DNA of 64,000 bases from Clusia tigrina (GCA_920105625.2 CAKKTE020000496.1:310001-374000); one strand, 5' to 3'; shown: positions 36,737-49,965, counted from the stretch's first letter. The notes: generated by a model from the sequence alone, not told the origin. Translations and numbers: made by a program.

Positions 36737-39700
36737 TTGCAAACTTTGATAGGTGTAGGACGTACCTTCTAGAAGTTAGGGCCATTTGAAGTTTTATCAG
36801 TGTTTGTTTTGGGACTCAGGGGTAGCATAGCTTTGAGCTATAGCTTAAATTGACTAGAGGCTCGAGTACTTTATTGTTACAAAATTTCAAGGTTTTATGA
36901 CACTCCAGTCAAAAGTTACAAGCATTTTTATGTTGCAAACTTTGATAGGTGTAGGACGTACCGTATAGAAGTTAGGGCCATTTGAAGTTTTATCAGTGTT
37001 TGATTTGGGACTCATGGGTATAATAGCTTTGAGCGATAGCTTAAATTGACAAGAGGCTCGCGTACTTTATTGTTACAAAATTTGAAGGTTTTATGACGTT
37101 CCAGTAAAAAGGTACAAGCATTTGTGTGTTGCAAACTTTGATAGGTGTAGGACGTACCGTATAGAAGTTAGGGCCATTTGAAGTTTTATCAGTGTTTGCT
37201 TTGGGACTCAGGGGTAGCATAGCTTTGAGCGATAGATTAAATTGACAAGAGGCTCGAGTACTTTATTGTTAGAAAATTTCAAAGTCTTATGACGCTGCAG
37301 TAAAAAGTTACAAGCATTTGTATGTTGCAAACTTTGATAGGTGTAGGACGTACCTTATAGAAGTTAGGGCCATTTGAAGTTTTATCAGTGTTTGATTTGT
37401 GACTCAGGGGCAGCATAGCTTTGAGCGATAGCTTAAATTGACAAGAGGCTCGAGTACTTTATTGTTACAAAATTTCAAGGTTTTATGACGCTCCAGTAAA
37501 AAGTTACAAGCATTTGTATGTTGCAAACTTTGATAGGTGTAGGACGTACCGTATAGAAGTTAGGGCCATTTGAAGCTTTATCAGTGTTTGATTTGGGACT
37601 CAAGGGTTACAAGCATTTGTATATTGCAAACTTTAATAGGTGTAGGACGTACCGTATAGAAGTTAGGGTCATTTTAAGTTTTATCAGTGTTTGATTTCGG
37701 ACTCACGGGTAGCATAGCTTTGAGCGATAGCTTAAATTGACAAGAGGCTCGATTACCTTATTGTTACAAAATTTCAAGGTTTTATGACGCTCCAGTAAAA
37801 AGTTACAAGCATTTGTATGTTGCAAACTTTGATAGGTGTAGGACGTACCGTATAGAAGTTAGGGCCATTTCAAGTTTTATCAGTATTTGATTTGGGACTC
37901 AAGGGAAGTATAGCTTCGAGCGATAGCTTAAATTGACAAAAGGCTCGAATACTTTATTGTTACAAAATTTCAAGGTTTTATGACGCTCCAGTAAAAAGTT
38001 ACAAGCACTTGTATGTTGCAAACTTTGATAGGTGTAGGACATACCGTATAGAAGTTAGGGCCATTTTAAGTTTTATCAGTGTTTGATTTGGAACTCAGGG
38101 TAGCATAGCTTCGAGCGATAGCTTAAATTGACAAGAGGCTCGAGTACTTTATTGTTACAAAATTTCAAGGTTTTATGACGCTCCAGTAAAAAGTTACAAG
38201 CATTTGTATGTTGCAAACTTTGATAGGTGTAGGACGTACCGTATAGAAGTTAGGGCCATTTTAAGTTTTATCAGTGTTTGATTTGGGACTCAAGGGTAGC
38301 ATAGCTTTGAGCGATATCTTCAATTGACAAGAGGCTCGAGTACTTTATTGTTACAAAATTTGAAGGTTTTATGACGCTCCAGTAAAAAGTTACAAGCATT
38401 TGTATGTTGCAAACTTTGATAGGTGTAGGACGTACCGTATAGAAGTTAGGGCCATTTGAAGTTTTATCAGTGTTTGCTTTGGGACTCAGGGGTAGCATAG
38501 CTTTGAGCGATAGCTTAAATTGACAACAGGCTCGAGTACTTTATTGTTACAAAATTTCAAGGTTTTATGACGCTCCAGTAAAAAGTTACAAGCATTTGTA
38601 TGTTGCAAACTTTGATAGGTGTAGGACGTAGCTTCTAGAAGTTAGGGCCGTCTGAAGTTTTATCAGTGTTTGATTTGGGACTCACGGGTAGCATAGCTTT
38701 GAGCGATAGCTTAAATTGACTAGAGGCTCGAGTACTTTATTGTTACAAAATTTCAAGGTTTTATGACGCTCCAGTAAAAAGTTACAAGCATTTTTTTGTT
38801 GCAAACTTTGATAGGTGTAGGACGTACCGTATAGAAGTTAGGGCCATTTCAAGTTTTATCAGTATTTGATTTGGGACTCAAGGGAAGTATAGCTTCGAGC
38901 GATAGCTTAAATTGACAAGAGGCTCGAGTACTTTATTGTTACAAAATTTCAAGGTTTTATGACGGTCCAGTAAAAAGTTACAAGCACTTGTATGTTGCAA
39001 ACTTTGATAGGTGTAGGACGTACCGTATAGAAGTTAGGGCCATTTTAAGTTTTATCAGTGTTTGATTTGGAACTCAGGGTAGCATAGCTTCGAGCGATAG
39101 CTTAAATTGACAAGAGGCTCGAGTACTTTATTGTTAAAAAATTTCAAGGTTTTATGACGCTCCAGTAAAAAGTTACAAGCATTTGTATGTTGCAAACTTT
39201 GATAGGTGTAGGACGTACCGTATAGAAGTTAGGGCCATTTTAAGTTTTATCAGTGTTTGATTTGGGACTCAAGGGTAGGATAGCTTTGAGCGATATCTTC
39301 AATTGACAAGAGGCTCGAGTACTTTATTGTTAAAAAATTTCAAGGTTTTATGAGGCTCCAGTGAAAAGTTACAAGCATTTGTATGTTGCAAACTTTGACA
39401 GGTGTAGGACGTACCGTATAGAAGTTAGGGCCATCTGAAGTTTTATCAGTGTTTGATTTGGAACTCAGGGTAGCATAGCTTTGAGCGATAGCTTAAATTG
39501 ACAAGAGGCTCGAGTACTTTATTGTTACAAAATTTCAAGGTTTTATGACGCTCCAGTAAAAAGTTACAAGCATTTGTATGTTGCAAACTTTGATAGGTGT
39601 AGAAGGTACCGTATAGAAGTTAGGGCCATTTGAAGTTTTATCAGTGTTTGCTTTGGGACTCAGGGGTAGCATAGCTTTGAGCGATAGCTTAAATTGACAA

Positions 39701-40950
39701 GAGGCTCGAGTACTTTATTGTTACAAAATTTCAAGGTTTTATTACGCTCCAGTAAAAAGTTACAAGCATTTGTATGTTGCAAACTTTGATAGGTGTAGGA
39801 CGTACCTTCTAGAAGTTAGGGCCGTTTGAAGTTTTATCAGTGTTTGATTTGGGACTCACGGGTAGCATAGCTTTGAGCGATAGCTTAAATTGACTAGAGG
39901 CTCGAGTACTTTATTGTTACAAAATTTCAAAGTTTTATGACGCTCCAGTAAAAAGTTACAAGCACTTGTATGTTGCAAACTTTGATAGGTGTAGGACGTA
40001 CCGTATAGAAGTTAGGGCCATTTTAAGTTTTATCAGTGTTTCATTTGGAACTCAGGGTAGCATAGCTTTGAGCGATAGCTTAAATTGACAAGAGGCTCGA
40101 GTACTTTATTGTTACAAAATTTCAAGGTTTTATGACGCTCCAGTAAAAAGTTACAAGCATTTGTATGTTGCAAACTTTGATAGGTGTAGGACGTACCGTA
40201 TAGAAGTTAGGCCCATTTGAAGTTTTATCACTGTTTGATTTGGGACTCAAGGTTAGCATAGCTTTGAGCGATATCTTAAATTGACAAGAGCCTCGAGTAC
40301 TTTATTGTTACAAAATTTCAAGGTTTTGTGACGCTCCAGTAAAAAGTTACAAGCATTTGTATGTTGCAAACTTTGATAGGTGTAGGACGTACCGTATAGA
40401 AGTTAGGGCCATTTGAAGCTTTATAAGTGTTTGATTTGGAACTCAGGGTAGCATAGCTTTGAGCGATAGCTTAAATTGACAAGGGGCTCGAGTACTTTAT
40501 TGTTACAAAATTTCAAGGTTTTACGACGCTCCAGTAAAAAGTTGCAAGCATTTGTATGTTGCAAACTTTGATAGGTGTAGGACGTACCGTCTGGAAGTTA
40601 GGGGCAATTGAAGTTTTATCAGTGTTTGATTTGATACTCAAGGGTAGCATAGCTTTGACCGATAGCTTAAATTGACAAGAGGCTCGAGTACTTTATTGTT
40701 ACAAAATTTCAAGGTTTTACGACGCTCCAGTAAAAAGTTACAAGCATTTGTATGTTGCAAACTTTGATAGGTGTAGGACGTACCGTACAGAAGTTAGGGC
40801 CATTTGAAGTTTTATCACTGTTTGATTTGAGACGCATGCGTAGCATTGCTTTGAGCGATAGCTTAAATTGACAAGAGGCTCGAGTACTTTATTGTTACAA
40901 AATTTCAAGGTTTTATGACGCTCCAGTAAAAAGTTACAAGCATTTGTATG
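36737..40950 (+). repeat. Domain C HOR, copy 3 (22 monomers, 4214 bp)
   Basis: It shares with copy 2 the same 103-bp unit (37521-37623, same joint). Like copy 1 it keeps the five-monomer block (38016-38994) that copy 2 lost. It has one extra monomer at 39190, normal length at 39777 where copies 1 and 2 have the 209-bp unit, and lacks about two monomers near 40168, where a fusion unit starts like 31872 and ends like 32263. It ends with the ACGCATGCGT monomer at 40755. Confidence 0.85.
37521..37623 (+). repeat. 103-bp unit, 93-bp deletion (second copy)
   Basis: Same joint as 33948-34050, 3573 bp away. A shared identical joint means the deletion happened once and was then duplicated with the HOR. 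Confidence 0.9.
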
Positions 40951-42514
40951 TTGCAAACTTTGATAGGTGTAGGACGTACCGTTTAGAAGTTAGCGCCATT
41001 TGAAGTTTTATCAGTGTTTGATTTGGGATTCAAGGGTAGCATAGCTTTGAGCGATAGCTTAAATTGACAAGAGGCTCGAGTACTTTATTGTTACAAAATA
41101 TCAAGGTTTTACGCCGCTCCAGTAAAAAGTTGCAAGCATTTGTATGTTGCAAACTTTGATAGGTGTAGGACGTACCTTCTAGAAGTTAGGGCCGTTTGAA
41201 GTTTTATCAGTGTTTGATTTGGGACTCACGGGTAGCATAGCTTTGAGCGATAGCTTAAATTGACTAGAGGCTCGAGTACTTTATTGTTACAAAATTTCAA
41301 GGTTTTATGACGCTCCAGTAAAAACTTACAAGCATTTGTATGTTGCAAACTTTGATAGGTGTAGGACGTACCGTATAGAAGTTAGGGCCATTTGAAATTT
41401 TATCAGTGTTTGATTTGGAACTCAGGGTAGCATAGCTTTGAGCGATAGCTTAAATTGACAAGAGGCTCGAGTACTTTATTGTTAAAAAATTTCAAGGTTT
41501 TATGAGGTTCCGGTGAAAAGTTACAAGCATTTGTATGTTGCAAACTTTGACAGGTGTAGGACGTACCGTATAGAAGTTAGGGCCATTTGAAGTTTTATCA
41601 GTGTTTGATTTGGAACTCAGGGTAGCATAGCTTTGAGCGATAGCTTAATTTGACAAGAGGCTCGAGTACTTTATTGTTACAAAATTTCAAGGTTTTATGA
41701 CGCTCCAGTAAAAAGTTACAAGCATTTGTATGTTGCAAACTTTGATAGGTGTAGGACGTACCGTATAGAAGTTAGCGCCATTTGAAGTTTTATCAGTGTT
41801 TGATTTGGGATTCAAGGGTAGCATAGCTTTGAGCGATAGCTTAAATTGACAAGAGGCTCGAGTACGTTATTGTTACAAAATATCAAGGTTTTACGCCGCT
41901 CCAGTAAAAAGTTGCAAGCATTTGTATGTTGCAAACTTTGATAGGTGTAGGACGTACCTTCTAGAAGTTAGGGCCGTTTGAAGTTTTATCAGTGTTTGAT
42001 TTGGGACTCACGGGTAGCATAGCTTTGAGCGATAGCTTAAATTGACTAGAGGCTCGAGTACTTTATTGTTACAAAATTTCAAGGTTTTATGACGCTCCAG
42101 TAAAAACTTACAAGCATTTGTATGTTGCAAACTTTGATAGGTGTAGGACGTACCGTATAGAAGTTAGGGCCATTTGAAGTTTTATCAGTGTTTGATTTGG
42201 AACTCAGGGTAGCATAGCTTTGAGCGATAGCTTAAATTGACAAGAGGCTCGAGTACTTTATTGTTAAAAAATTTCAAGGTTTTATGAGGTTCCGGTGAAA
42301 AGTTACAAGCATTTGTATGTTGCAAACTTTGACAGGTGTAGGACGTACCGTATAGAAGTTAGGGCCATTTGAAGTTTTATCAGTGTTTGATTTGGAACTC
42401 AGGGTAGCATAGCTTTGAGCGATAGCTTAATTTGACAAGAGGCTCGAGTACTTTATTGTTACAAAATTTCAAGGTTTTATGACGCTCCAGTAAAAAGTTA
42501 CAAGCATTTGTATG
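40951..42514 (+). repeat. 782-bp four-monomer unit in two tandem copies
   Basis: 40951-41732 and 41733-42514 carry the same four subtypes: TTAGCGCC with ACAAAATATC and ACGCCGC; CTTCTAGAAG with CTCACGGG; AAAACTTAC with GGAACTCAGGG; and GACAGG with GGTTCCGGTGAAAAG before it. Few differences are visible (GTTTAGAAG against GTATAGAAG; GTACTTTATT against GTACGTTATT; GAAATTTT against GAAGTTTT). A third copy is at 43900-44681. Confidence 0.9.
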
Positions 42515-43899
42515 TTGCAGACTTTGATAGGTGTAGGACGTACCGTATAGAAGTTAGGGCCATTTGAAGTTTTATCAGTGTTTGCTTTGGGACTCAGGGG
42601 TAGCATAGCTTTGAGCGATAGCTTAAATTGACAAGAGGCTCGAGTACTTTATTGTTACAAAATTTCAAGGTTCTATGACGCTCCAGTAAAAAGTTACAAG
42701 CATTTGTATGTTGCAAACTTTGATAGGTGTAGGACGTACCTTCTAGAAGTTAGGGCCGTTTGAAGTTTTATCAGTGTTTGATTTGGGACTCACGGGTAGC
42801 ATAGCTTTGAGCGATAGCTTAAATTGACTAGAGGCTCGAGTACTTTATTGTTACAAAATTTCAAGGTTTTATGACGCTCCAGTAAAAAGTTACAAGCATT
42901 TGTATGTTGCAAACTTTGATAGGTGTAGAACGTACCGTATAGAAGTTAGGGCCATTTTTTAGTTTTATCAGTGTTTGCTTTGGGACTCAGGGGTAGCATA
43001 GCTTTGAGCGATAGCTTAAATTGACAAGAGGCTCGAGTACTTTATTGTTACAAAATTTCAAGGTTTTATTACGCTCCAGTAAAAAGTTACAAGCATTTGT
43101 ATGTTGCAAACTTTGATAGGTGTAGGACGTACCTTCTAGAAGTTAGGGCCGTTTGAAGTTTTATCAGTGTTTGATTTGGGACTCACGGGTAGCATAGCTT
43201 TGAGCGATAGCTTTGAGCGATAGCTTAAATTGACTAGAGGCTCGAGTACTTTATTGTTACAAAATTTCAAAGTTTTATGACGCTCCAGTAAAAAGTTACA
43301 AGCACTTGTATGTTGCAAACTTTGATAGGTGTAGGACGTACCGTATAGAAGTTAGGGCCATTTTAAGTTTTGTCAGTGTTTCATTTGGAACTCAGGGTAG
43401 CATAGCTTTGAGCGATAGCTTAAATTGACAAGAGGCTCGAGTACTTTATTGTTACAAAATTTCAAGGTTTTATGACGCTCCAGTAAAAAGTTACAAGCAT
43501 TTGTATGTTGCAAACTTTGATAGGTGTAGGACGTACCGTATAGAAGTTAGGCCCATTTGAAGTTTTATCAGTGTTTGATTTGGGACTCAAGGGTAGCATA
43601 GCTTTGAGCGATATCTTAAATTGACAAGAGGCTCGAGTACTTTATTGTTACAAAATTTCAAGGTTTTATGACGCTCCAGTAAAAAGTTACAAGCATTTGT
43701 ATGTTGCAAACTTTGATAGGTGTAGGACGTACCGTACAGAAGTTAGGGCCATTTGAAGTTTTATCACTGTTTGATTTGAGACGCATGCGTAGCATTGCTT
43801 TGAGCGAGAGCTTAAATTGACAAGACGCTCGAGTACTTTATTGTTACAAAATTTCAAGGTTTTATGACGCTCCAGTAAAAAGTTACAAGCATTTGTATG
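42515..43899 (+). repeat. Domain D linker block with 209-bp unit and ACGCATGCGT unit
   Basis: Seven monomers: 42515 (TTGCAGAC), 42711 and 43104 (CTTCTAGAAG), 42907 (TAGAACG, CATTTTTTAG, 197 bp), 43313, 43508 and 43704 (ACGCATGCGT, with private CGAGAGC and AGACGCTCG changes). The order from 42907 onward follows the end of the domain C HOR, so this is a shortened return of that unit between two runs of the 782-bp unit. Confidence 0.75.
43104..43312 (+). repeat. 209-bp monomer, third copy in domain D
   Basis: Same 13-bp expansion as at 31468 and 35028, but in domain D, 8076 bp from the second copy. The copy-3 counterpart at 39777 is 196 bp. Either that unit reverted or domain D inherited the unit from an older HOR copy. 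Confidence 0.85.
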
Positions 43900-46247
43900 T
43901 TGCAAACTTTGATAGGTGTAGGACGTACCGTATAGAAGTTAGCGCCATTTGAAGTTTTATCAGTGTTTGATTTGGGATTCAAGGGTAGCATAGCTTTGAG
44001 CGATAGCTTAAATTGACAAGAGGCTCGAGTACTTTATTGTTACAAAATATCAAGGTTTTACGCCGCTCCAGTAAAAAGTTGCAAGCATTTGTATGTTGCA
44101 AACTTTGATAGGTGTAGGACGTACCTTCTAGAAGTTAGGGCCGTTTGAAGTTTTATCAGTGTTTGATTTGGGACTCACGGGTAGCATAGCTTTGAGCGAT
44201 AGCTTAAATTGACTAGAGGCTCGAGTACTTTATTGTTACAAAATTTCAAGGTTTTATGACGCTCCAGTAAAAACTTACAAGCATTTGTATGTTGCAAACT
44301 TTGATAGGTGTAGGACGTACCGTATAGAAGTTAGGGCCATTTGAAGTTTTATCAGTGTTTGATTTGGAACTCAGGGTAGCATAGCTTTGAGCGATAGCTT
44401 AAATTGACAAGAGGCTCGAGTACTTTATTGTTAAAAAATTTCAAGGTTTTATGAGGTTCCGGTGAAAAGTTACAAGCATTTGTATGTTGCAAACTTTGAC
44501 AGGTGTAGGACGTACCGTATAGAAGTTAGGGCCATTTGAAGTTTTATCAGTGTTTGATTTGGAACTCAGGGTAGCATAGCTTTGAGCGATAGCTTAATTT
44601 GACAAGAGGCTCGAGTACTTTATTGTTACAAAATTTCAAGGTTTTATGACGCTCCAGTAAAAAGTTACAAGCATTTGTATGTTGCAGACTTTGATAGGTG
44701 TAGGACGTACCGTATAGAAGTTAGGGCCATTTGAAGTTTTATCAGTGTTTGCTTTGGGACTCAGGGGTAGCATAGCTTTGAGCGATAGCTTAAATTGACA
44801 AGAGGCTCGAGTACTTTATTGTTACAAAATTTCAAGGTTCTATGACGCTCCAGTAAAAAGTTACAAGCATTTGTATGTTGCAAACTTTGATAGGTGTAGG
44901 ACGTACCTTCTAGAAGTTAGGGCCGTTTGAAGGTTTGTCAGTGTTTGATTTGGGACTCACGGGTAGCATAGCTTTGAGCGATAGCTTAAATTGACTAGAG
45001 GCTCGAGTACTTTATTGTTACAAAATTTCAAGGTTTTATGACGCTCCAGTAAAAAGTTACAAGCATTTGTATGTTGCAAACTTTGATAGGTGTAGGACGT
45101 ACCGTATAGAAGTTAGCGCCATTTGAAGTTTTATCAGTGTTTGATTTGGGACTCAAGGGTAGCATAGCTTTGAGCGATAGCTTAAATTGACAAGAGGCTC
45201 GAGTACTTTATTGTTACAAAATATCAAGGTTTTACGACGCTCCAGTAAAAAGTTGCAAGCATTTGTATGTTGCAAACTTTGATAGGTGTAGGACGTACCT
45301 TCTAGAAGTTAGGGCCGTTTGAAGTTTTATCAGTGTTTGATTTGGGACTCACGGGTAGCATAGCTTTGAGCGATAGCTTAAATTGACTAGAGGCTCGAGT
45401 ACTTTATTGTTACAAAATTTCAAGGTTTTATGACGCTCCAGTAAAAACTTACAAGCATTTGTATGTTGCAAACTTTGATAGGTGTAGGACGTACCGTATA
45501 GAAGTTAGGGCCATTTGAAGTTTTATCAGTGTTTGATTTGGAACTCAGGGTAGCATAGCTTTGAGCGATAGCTTAAATTGACAAGAGGCTCGAGTACTTT
45601 ATTGTTAAAAAATTTCAAGGTTTTATGAGGCTCCAGTGAAAAGTTACAAGCATTTGTATGTTGCAAACTTTGACAGGTGTAGGACGTACCGTATAGAAGT
45701 TAGGGCCATTTGAAGTTTTATCAGTGTTTGATTTGGAACTCAGGGTAGCATAGCTTTGAGCGATAGCTTAAATTGACAAGAGGCTCGAGTACTTTATTGT
45801 TACAAAATTTCAAGGTTTTATGACGCTCCAGTAAAAAGTTACAAGCATTTGTATGTTGCAGGCTTTGATAGGTGTAGGACGTACCGTATAGAAGTTAGGG
45901 CCATTTGAAGTTTTATCAGTGTTTGCTTTGGGACTCAGGGGTAGCATAGCTTTGAGCGATAGCTTAAATTGACAAGAGGCTCGAGTACTTTATTGTTACA
46001 AAATTTCAAGGTTTTATGACGCTCCAGTAAAAAGTTACAAGCATTTGTATGTTGCAAACTTTGATAGGTGTAGGACGTACCTTCTACTAGTTAGGGCCGT
46101 TTGAAGTTTTATCAGTGTTTGATTTGGGACTCACGGGTAGCATAGCTTTGAGCGATAGCTTAAATTGACTAGAGGCTCGAGTACTTTATTGTTACAAAAT
46201 TTCAAGGTTTTATGACGCTCCAGTAAAAAGTTACAAGCATTTTTATG
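43900..46247 (+). repeat. 1174-bp six-monomer HOR, two tandem copies
   Basis: 43900-45073 and 45074-46247. Each holds the four members of the 782-bp unit plus a TTGCAGAC/TTGCAGGC monomer (44682, 45856) and another CTTCTAGAAG monomer (44878; 46052 with damaged CTTCTACTAG). Copy 1 keeps ACGCCGC and GGTTCCGG. Copy 2 has the consensus-like ACGACGC and GGCTCCAG, so copy 2 is not simply a recent copy of copy 1. Confidence 0.85.
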
Positions 46248-47420
46248 TTGCAAACTTTGATAGGTGTAGGACGTACCGTATAGAAGTTAGGGCCATTTCA
46301 AGTTTTATCAGTGTTTGATTTGGGACTCAAGGGTAGTATAGCTTCGAGCGATAGCTTAAATTGACAAGAGGCTCGAGTACTTTATTGTTACAAAATTTCA
46401 AGGTTTTATGACGCTCCAGTAAAAAGTTACAAGCATTTGTATGTTGCAAACTTTGATAGGTGTACGACGTACCGTATAGAAGTTAGGCCCATTTGAAGTT
46501 TTATCAGTGTTTGATTTGGGACTCAAGGGTAGCATAGCTTTGAGCGATATCTTAAATTGACAAGAGGCTCGAGTACTTTATTGTTACAAAATTTCAAGGT
46601 TTTATGACGCTCCAGTAAAAAGTTACAAGCACTTGTATGTTGCAAACTTTGATAGGTGTAGGACGTACCGTATAGAAGTTAGGGCCATTTTAAGTTTTAT
46701 CAGTGTTTGATTTGGAACTCAGGGTAGCATAGCTTTGAGCGATAGCTTAAATTGACAAGAGGCTCGAGTACTTTATTGTTACAAAATTTCAAGGTTTTAT
46801 GACGCTCCAGTAAAAGTTACAAGCATTTTTATGTTGGAAACTTTGATAGGTGTAGGACGTACCGTATAGAAGTTAGGGCCATTTGACGTTTTATCACTGT
46901 TTGATTTGGGACTCAAGGTTAGCATAGCTTTGAGCGATATCTTAAATTGACAAGAGCCTCGAGTACTTTATTGTTACAAAATTTCAAGGTTTTATGACGC
47001 TCCAGTAAAAAGTTACAAGCATTTGTATGTTGCAAACTTTGATAGGTGTAGGACGTACCGTATAGAAGTTAGGGCCATTTGAAGCTTTATAAGGGTTTGA
47101 TTTGGAACTCAGGGTAGCATAGCTTTGAGCGATAGCTTAAACTGACAAGGGGCTCGAGTACTTTATTGTCACAAAATTTCAAGGTTTTACGACGCTCCAG
47201 TAAAAAGTTGCAAGCATTTGTATGTTGCAAACTTTGATAGGTGTAGGACGTACCGTATAGAAGTTAGGGGCAATTGAAGTTTTATCAGTATTTGATTTGA
47301 TACTCAAGGGTAGCATAGCTTTGACCGATAGCTTAAATTGACAAGAGGCTCGAGTACTTTATTGTTACAAAATTTCAAGGTTTTACGACGCTCCAGTAAA
47401 AAGTTACAAGCATTTGTATG
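46248..47420 (+). repeat. Six-monomer transition block between domains D and E
   Basis: Starts 46248, 46444, 46640, 46834, 47030 and 47225. Subtypes match 49380-49965 and the tail of domain C (32263-32849: TTGGAAA, CACTGTTTG with AAGGTTAGC, GAGCCTCGAG, GGGGCAATTG). The unit at 46640 is 194 bp. The block leads into the ACGCATGCGT monomer at 47421. Confidence 0.7.
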
Positions 47421-49770
47421 TTGCAAACTTTGATAGGTGTAGGACGTACCGTACAGAAGCTAGGGCCATTTGAAGTTTTATCACTGTTTGATTTGAGACG
47501 CATGCGTAGCATTGCTTTGAGCGATAGCTTAAATTGACAAGAGGCTCGGGTACTTTATTGTTACAAAATTTCAAGGTTTTATGACGCTCCAGTAAAAAGT
47601 TACAAGCATTTGTATGTTGCAAACTTTGATAGGTGTAGGACGTACCGTATAGAAGTTAGCGCCATTTGAAGTTTTATCAGTGTTTGATTTGGGACTCAAG
47701 GGTAGCATAGCTTTGAGCGATAGCTTAAATTGACAAGAGGCTCGAGTACTTTATTGTTACAAAATATCAAGGTTTTACGACGCTCCAGTAAAAAGTTGCA
47801 AGCATTTGTATGTTGCAAACTTTGATAGGTGTAGGACGTACCTTCTAGAAGTTAGGGCCGTTTGAAGTTTTATCAGTGTTTGATTTGGGACTCACGGGTA
47901 GCATAGCTTTGAGCGATAGCTTAAATTGACTAGAGGCTCGAGTACTTTATTGTAAAAAAATTTCAAGGTTTTATGACGCTCCAGTAAAAAGTTACAAGCA
48001 TTTGTATGTTGCAAACGTTGATAGGTGTAGGACGTACCGTATAGAAGTTAGGGCCATTTGAAGTTTTATCAGTGTTAGATTTTGGACTCAAGGGTAGCAT
48101 AGCTTTGAGCGATAGCTTAAATTGACAAGAGGCTCGAGTACTTTATTGGTAAAAAATTTCAAGGTTTTATGAGGCTCCAGTAAAAAGTTACAAGCATTTG
48201 TATGTTGCAAACGTTGATAGGTGTAGGACGTACCGTATAGAAGTTAGAGCCATTTGAAGTTTTATCAGTGTTAGATTTGGGACTCAAGGGTAGCATAGCT
48301 TCGAGCGATAGCTTAAATTGACAAGAGGCTCGAGTACTTTATTGTTAAAAAATTTCAAGGTTTTATGACGCTCCAGTAAAAAGTTACAAGCATTTGTATG
48401 TTGCAAACGTTGATAGGTGTAGGACGTACCGTATAGAAGTTAGGGCCATTTGAAGTTTTATCAGTGTTAGATTTGGGACTCAAGGGTAGCATAGCTTTGA
48501 GCGATAGCTTAAATTGACAAGAGGCTCGAGTACTTTATTGTTACAAAATTTCAAGGTTTTATGACGCTCCAGTAAAAAGTTACAAGCATTTGTATGTTGC
48601 AAAGTTTGATAGGTGTAGGACGTACCGTATAGAAGTTAGGCCTATTTGAAGTTTTATCAGTGTTTGATTTTGGACTCAAGGGTAGCATAGCTTTGAGCGA
48701 TATCTTAAATTGACTAGAGGCTCGAGTACTTTATTGTTACAAAATTTCAAGGTTTTATGACGCTCCAGTAAAAAGTTACAAGCACTTGTATGTTGCAAAC
48801 TTTGATAGGTGTAGGACGTACCGTATAGAAGTTAGGGCCATTTTAAGTTTTATCAATGTTTGATTTGGAACTCAGGGTAGCATAGCTTTGAGCGATAGCT
48901 TAAATTGACAAGAGGCTCGAGTACTTTATTGTTACAAAATTTCAAGGTTTTATGACGCTCCAGTAAAAAGTTATAAGCATTTGTATGTTGCAAACTTTGA
49001 TAGGTGTAGGACGTACTGTATAGAAGTTAGCGCCATTTGAAGTTTTATCACTGTTTGATTTGGGACTCAAGGTTAGCATAGCTTTGAGCGATATCTTAAA
49101 TTGACAAGAGGCTCGAGTACTTTATTGTTACAAAATTTCAAGGTTTTACGACGCTCCAGTAAAAAGTTGCAAGCATTTGTATGTTGCAAACTTTGATAGG
49201 TGTAGGACGTACCTTCTAGAAGTTAGGGCCGTTTGAAGTTTTATCAGTGTTTGATTTGGGACTCACGGGTAGCATAGCTTTGAGCGATAGCTTAAATTGA
49301 CTAGAGGCTCGAGTACTTTATTGTTACAAAATTTCAAGGTTTTATGACGCTCCAGTAAAAAGTTACAAGCATTTTTATGTTGCAAACTTTGATAGGTGTA
49401 GGACGTACCGTATAGAAGTTAGGGCCATTTCAAGTTTTATCAGTGTTTGATTTGGACTCAAGGGTAGTATAGCTTCGAGCGATAGCTTAAATTGACAAGA
49501 GGCTCGAGTACTTTATTGTTACAAAATTTCAAGGTTTTATGACGCTCCAGTAAAAAGTTACAAGCATTTGTATGTTGCAAACTTTGATAGGTGTAGGACG
49601 TACCGTATAGAAGTTAGGCCCATTTGAAGTTTTATCAGTGTTTGATTTGGGACTCAAGGGTAGCATAGCTTTGAGCGATATCTTAAATTGACAAGAGGCT
49701 CGAGTACTTTATTGTTACAAAATTTCAAGGTTTTATGAAGCTCCAGTAAAAAGTTACAAGCACTTGTATG
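47421..49770 (+). repeat. Domain E left block with CAAACGTTG/GTGTTAGAT monomers
   Basis: Twelve monomers. It opens with the ACGCATGCGT unit (47421), then 47617 (GCGCC, AAAATATC) and 47813 (CTTCTAGAAG). Three CAAACGTTG monomers with GTGTTAGAT follow at 48009, 48205 and 48401, then 48597, 48793, 48988 (TACTGTATAG), 49184 (CTTCTAGAAG), 49380 (CATTTCAAG, GATTTGGACTC) and 49575. The order matches the later part of the 21-monomer HOR that follows, so this is an older or partial copy. Confidence 0.75.
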
Positions 49771-49965
49771 TTGCAAACTTTGATAGGTGTAGTACGTACC
49801 GTATAGAAGTTAGGGCCATTTTAAGTTTTATCAGTGTTTGATTTGGAACTCAGGGTAGCATAGCTTTGAGCGATAGCTTAAATTGACAAGAGGCTCGAGT
49901 ACTTTATTGTTACAAAATTTCAAGGTTTTATGACGCTCCAGTAAAAAGTTACAAGCATTTTTATG

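Noticed and set aside
33046..37623. Transposon insertion or target-site duplications at truncated monomers
   Set aside because: The joints contain only satellite sequence with 1-3 bp overlaps; nothing foreign is inserted.
43687..43905. Recurring 60-78 residue open frames on the minus strand (also near 20757, 30159, 31500, 32833, 36393, 38271, 40738, 47404, 50732, 51907, 54843, 56018, 61268 and 63418)
   Set aside because: Those I checked begin at TTG, formed by the reverse complement of TTGCAA at the monomer start, not ATG. They span about one monomer, and 196 is not a multiple of 3, so the frame shifts at each monomer. Their repetition follows the satellite subtypes, not coding constraint.
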